Source: Bacteroidota bacterium (GTDB taxonomy: Bacteria > Bacteroidota > Rhodothermia > Rhodothermales > Bin80). From it: a stretch of DNA of 48,236 nucleotides. Both the position numbers and the translations under genes were made by a program. The notes under the pieces are model-generated. The model saw only the letters and a program-made list of their open reading frames with translations. It was not told the DNA's origin and ran no database searches. How positions within the stretch are numbered: position 1 is the stretch's first letter; the number at the start of each line of letters is the position of its first letter. Positions 46,656 to 48,236 of this stretch are shown piece by piece. The DNA is taken from the NCBI GenBank assembly GCA_028873925.1, contig JAPPNA010000115.1, positions 1 to 48,236 on the forward strand, written 5' to 3'.

Positions 46656-47879
46656 ATGTTTCGTATATTCCCTTCCACTCAACTATTTGGTACCGTGCGC
46701 AAGACTCCCATGTTGCTACGCGGCTTTCTGATGCTGTCCTTGGTGGCCCTGGCCTTTGTGGCCCGCCCGGCCGCGGCCCAGATTGGCGGCGCTGCCGTCG
46801 TTTTCCTGATGATTGAGCCGGACAGTCGCGCGGCCGGCATGGGTAATGCAGGTGTGGCGGTTGCGGACAACGCCAACGCGCTGTTCTGGAATCCGGCGGG
46901 GCTGGCGGACCAGGTCGGCACTGAAGCTGCCCTGACCCACAGCAACTGGCTGCCGGAGCTGAGCAAGGACTTGTTTTTTGAGTACCTCGTCGGCAAGCAT
47001 AACATCAACAACTGGGGCACCATCGGTGCGCATGTGACGTTCTTGAACCTCGGTGAGCATGAGCACCGCGATGCCTTGAACAATTCGCTGGGTACGTTTA
47101 AGTCCTATGATTTTTCGGTAGGGGTGTCGTGGGGATTCAAAGCGTCCAAGAATCTGTCGCTCGGTACGGGTGTGCGATGGATTCAGTCCAATCTGGCGAG
47201 CGTCCAGGTGGGGGCCCAGCAGGCCGAGCCGGGCATGTCGGTCGGGGTGGATGTGGCGATGATGTACAAGGTACCGGCCTTTCTGTTGGGTGCGACCATT
47301 ACCCGCTACAACCTGGGGTTCAATCTGGCCAATATGGGCCCCAAGATCCAGTATTCGGACAGTGAGCAGAGCGACCCCATTCCGACCTTTCTTCGCGTAG
47401 GTCACGCGTTCACGTTTGAATTTGATGACTACAACAAGATCACGCTGGCCAACGATTTTTCGAAGATTCTCGTACGGCAGCGCTCAACGGAGACCTGCCT
47501 GAACCCGGAGGACCCGGAGACCTGCACCGTTTCCTACACTTCGGATCCGTTCTACAAGGCCATTTTCACATCGTGGGCACCGATTCGGGTCTTGAGTTCA
47601 GCCGTCAATGACGACGAAGAGGATTATGAAACGCTCGGTGTGTTCAAGCAGCTGCTGGTGTCGGTCGGATTTGAGTACTGGTACAACGACCTTTTCGCCG
47701 CCCGCGGCGGGTATTTCTACGAGAACCCGTACAACGGCAATCGCGAATTCCTCACATTCGGTGCCGGAATCCGCTACAATATCGTCGGAGTTGACTTTTC
47801 CTATATCTATGCGCTGGAGGAGAATCACCCGCTTGCGAACACCATGCGATTCTCGCTGCTGCTGAACTTTGCCCGATAA
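46656..47879 (+). CDS. porV: Type IX secretion outer-membrane protein PorV
   Basis: The 407-residue FadL-like barrel has a signal peptide (GFLMLSLVALAFVARPAAAQ). The conserved family start is FLMIEPDSRAAGMGNAGVA, then ANALFWNPAGLA. PorV binds cargo sorting domains as they leave the translocon and shuttles them to PorU. It directly follows porU, and both are intact. The next gene starts within or just after its stop. Confidence 0.95.
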   Translation: MFRIFPSTQLFGTVRKTPMLLRGFLMLSLVALAFVARPAAAQIGGAAVVFLMIEPDSRAAGMGNAGVAVADNANALFWNPAGLADQVGTEAALTHSNWLPELSKDLFFEYLVGKHNINNWGTIGAHVTFLNLGEHEHRDALNNSLGTFKSYDFSVGVSWGFKASKNLSLGTGVRWIQSNLASVQVGAQQAEPGMSVGVDVAMMYKVPAFLLGATITRYNLGFNLANMGPKIQYSDSEQSDPIPTFLRVGHAFTFEFDDYNKITLANDFSKILVRQRSTETCLNPEDPETCTVSYTSDPFYKAIFTSWAPIRVLSSAVNDDEEDYETLGVFKQLLVSVGFEYWYNDLFAARGGYFYENPYNGNREFLTFGAGIRYNIVGVDFSYIYALEENHPLANTMRFSLLLNFAR

Positions 47880-47883
47880 GCGC

Positions 47884-48186
47884 GTGCGCGGCCATCTTGT
47901 CGCAGCCTGCCTGCTGACCGGCCTTGGTACACAGGTGCAGGCTCAGCCCGCGGCTCCCGAGTATGATGTGGTGGCGGTGCGCGTGGAGTTCAAGCCGGAT
48001 ACAACGCGGTTTACCACCGGCGATGGCACATTCTCCGGGCTGAGCTGGCCGGTGGAAAGCCGTGTGGACCCGCTGCCGCATGATGCCGCGTACTTTGAGG
48101 CGCATCTGGCCTTTCTGAGGGACTATGTAGCGGGCGCCCCCCCCGCGCCCCCCCCCCGTACCCCGCCCCAAAAATTTAAATTATGA
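47884..48186 (+). CDS. Secreted protein, possibly M6-type peptidase (partial)
   Basis: Only the N-terminus is present: a signal peptide (LVAACLLTGLGTQVQAQ), then VVAVRVEFKPDTTRFTTGDG and VDPLPHDAAYFEAHLAFLRDY. The pattern recalls the start of M6-like secreted metalloproteases, but no catalytic HExxH is in the window, so this is tentative. GTG 47884 is the probable start; a TTG at 47869 inside porV is the alternative. The TGA at 48184 follows corrupt-looking sequence and is probably not the true stop. Confidence 0.45.
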   Translation: MRGHLVAACLLTGLGTQVQAQPAAPEYDVVAVRVEFKPDTTRFTTGDGTFSGLSWPVESRVDPLPHDAAYFEAHLAFLRDYVAGAPPAPPPRTPPQKFKL

Positions 48187-48236
48187 ACGGGGGGCAAAGA
48201 GCAGGTTTGTGCAAACCCCCCCCCCCGGGGGGGCGG
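48133..48236. other. Low-quality contig end
   Basis: The last ~100 bases consist of long C and G runs (up to about 13) separated by AT-rich scraps, unlike any other part of the window. The encoded frame turns into Pro-rich nonsense at the same point where a conserved domain should continue. It reads as sequencing or assembly error at a contig terminus, so no feature should be called from it. Confidence 0.7.

Overview
The window reads as one contig end of a GC-rich, Gram-negative bacterium of the Bacteroidota/Rhodothermota side of the tree. The support is a type IX secretion pair (PorU sortase and PorV), secreted proteins ending in type IX sorting domains, and start codons that lack Shine-Dalgarno sequences and follow A-rich leaders. 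A Rhodothermota-like lineage is an inference from gene content and GC-richness; no rRNA is present. The best-looking promoters are not the classical Bacteroidota TTTG/TAnnTTTG type. They have TTGC boxes spaced 17-18 bases from TATAAT-like boxes.

Layout. 1-11.6 kb is the classical translation/transcription cluster: tuf (3' end), tRNA-Trp, secE, nusG, rplK, rplA, rplJ, rplL, rpoB, rpoC, all on +. 11.6-15.9 kb (-) holds a purine/uracil-type permease with an extra RsbW-like C-terminal domain and a lipoprotein that joins a beta-lactamase-type serine hydrolase to a VanX-type D-Ala-D-Ala dipeptidase. 15.9-21.6 kb is a mixed block: MOSC protein, HNH endonuclease, small membrane proteins, the molybdoenzyme MsrP, an APS/PAPS reductase and a methyltransferase. 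21.6-24.2 kb (-) is a coupled pair (LVIVD-type propeller protein and Tat-exported Gfo/Idh oxidoreductase). 24.3-27.9 kb (-) is a glycosyltransferase and a single-chain MmeI-like restriction-modification enzyme. 28.0-30.3 kb (-) is gapA-pgk. 30.4-33.8 kb (+) is a TPR membrane protein, an NtrC-type regulator and an outer-membrane protein.

33.8-38.6 kb is the most unusual part. A 2.3-2.5 kb segment (tail of the outer-membrane gene, a type IX secreted protein, a LolD-type ATPase) is tandemly duplicated. The two secreted proteins share almost identical ends but have diverged cores, the first ATPase copy is a wreck, and only the second secreted-protein copy keeps a recognisable promoter. 38.7-42.5 kb holds nadA, an outer-membrane protein (-), a Lon-substrate-binding-domain protein and an MBL hydrolase. 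42.6-48.2 kb holds porU, porV and the start of a secreted protein. The last ~100 bases look like assembly noise.

How the genes work together: the duplicated secreted proteins are probable clients of the PorU/PorV machinery encoded 5-8 kb downstream. LolD would serve lipoprotein sorting to the outer membrane. MsrP (repair of oxidised periplasmic methionines) and CysH (sulfate assimilation) sit side by side. I found no convincing wholly new multi-gene system. The best candidates for novelty are the mosaic type IX cargo duplication and the two domain fusions.
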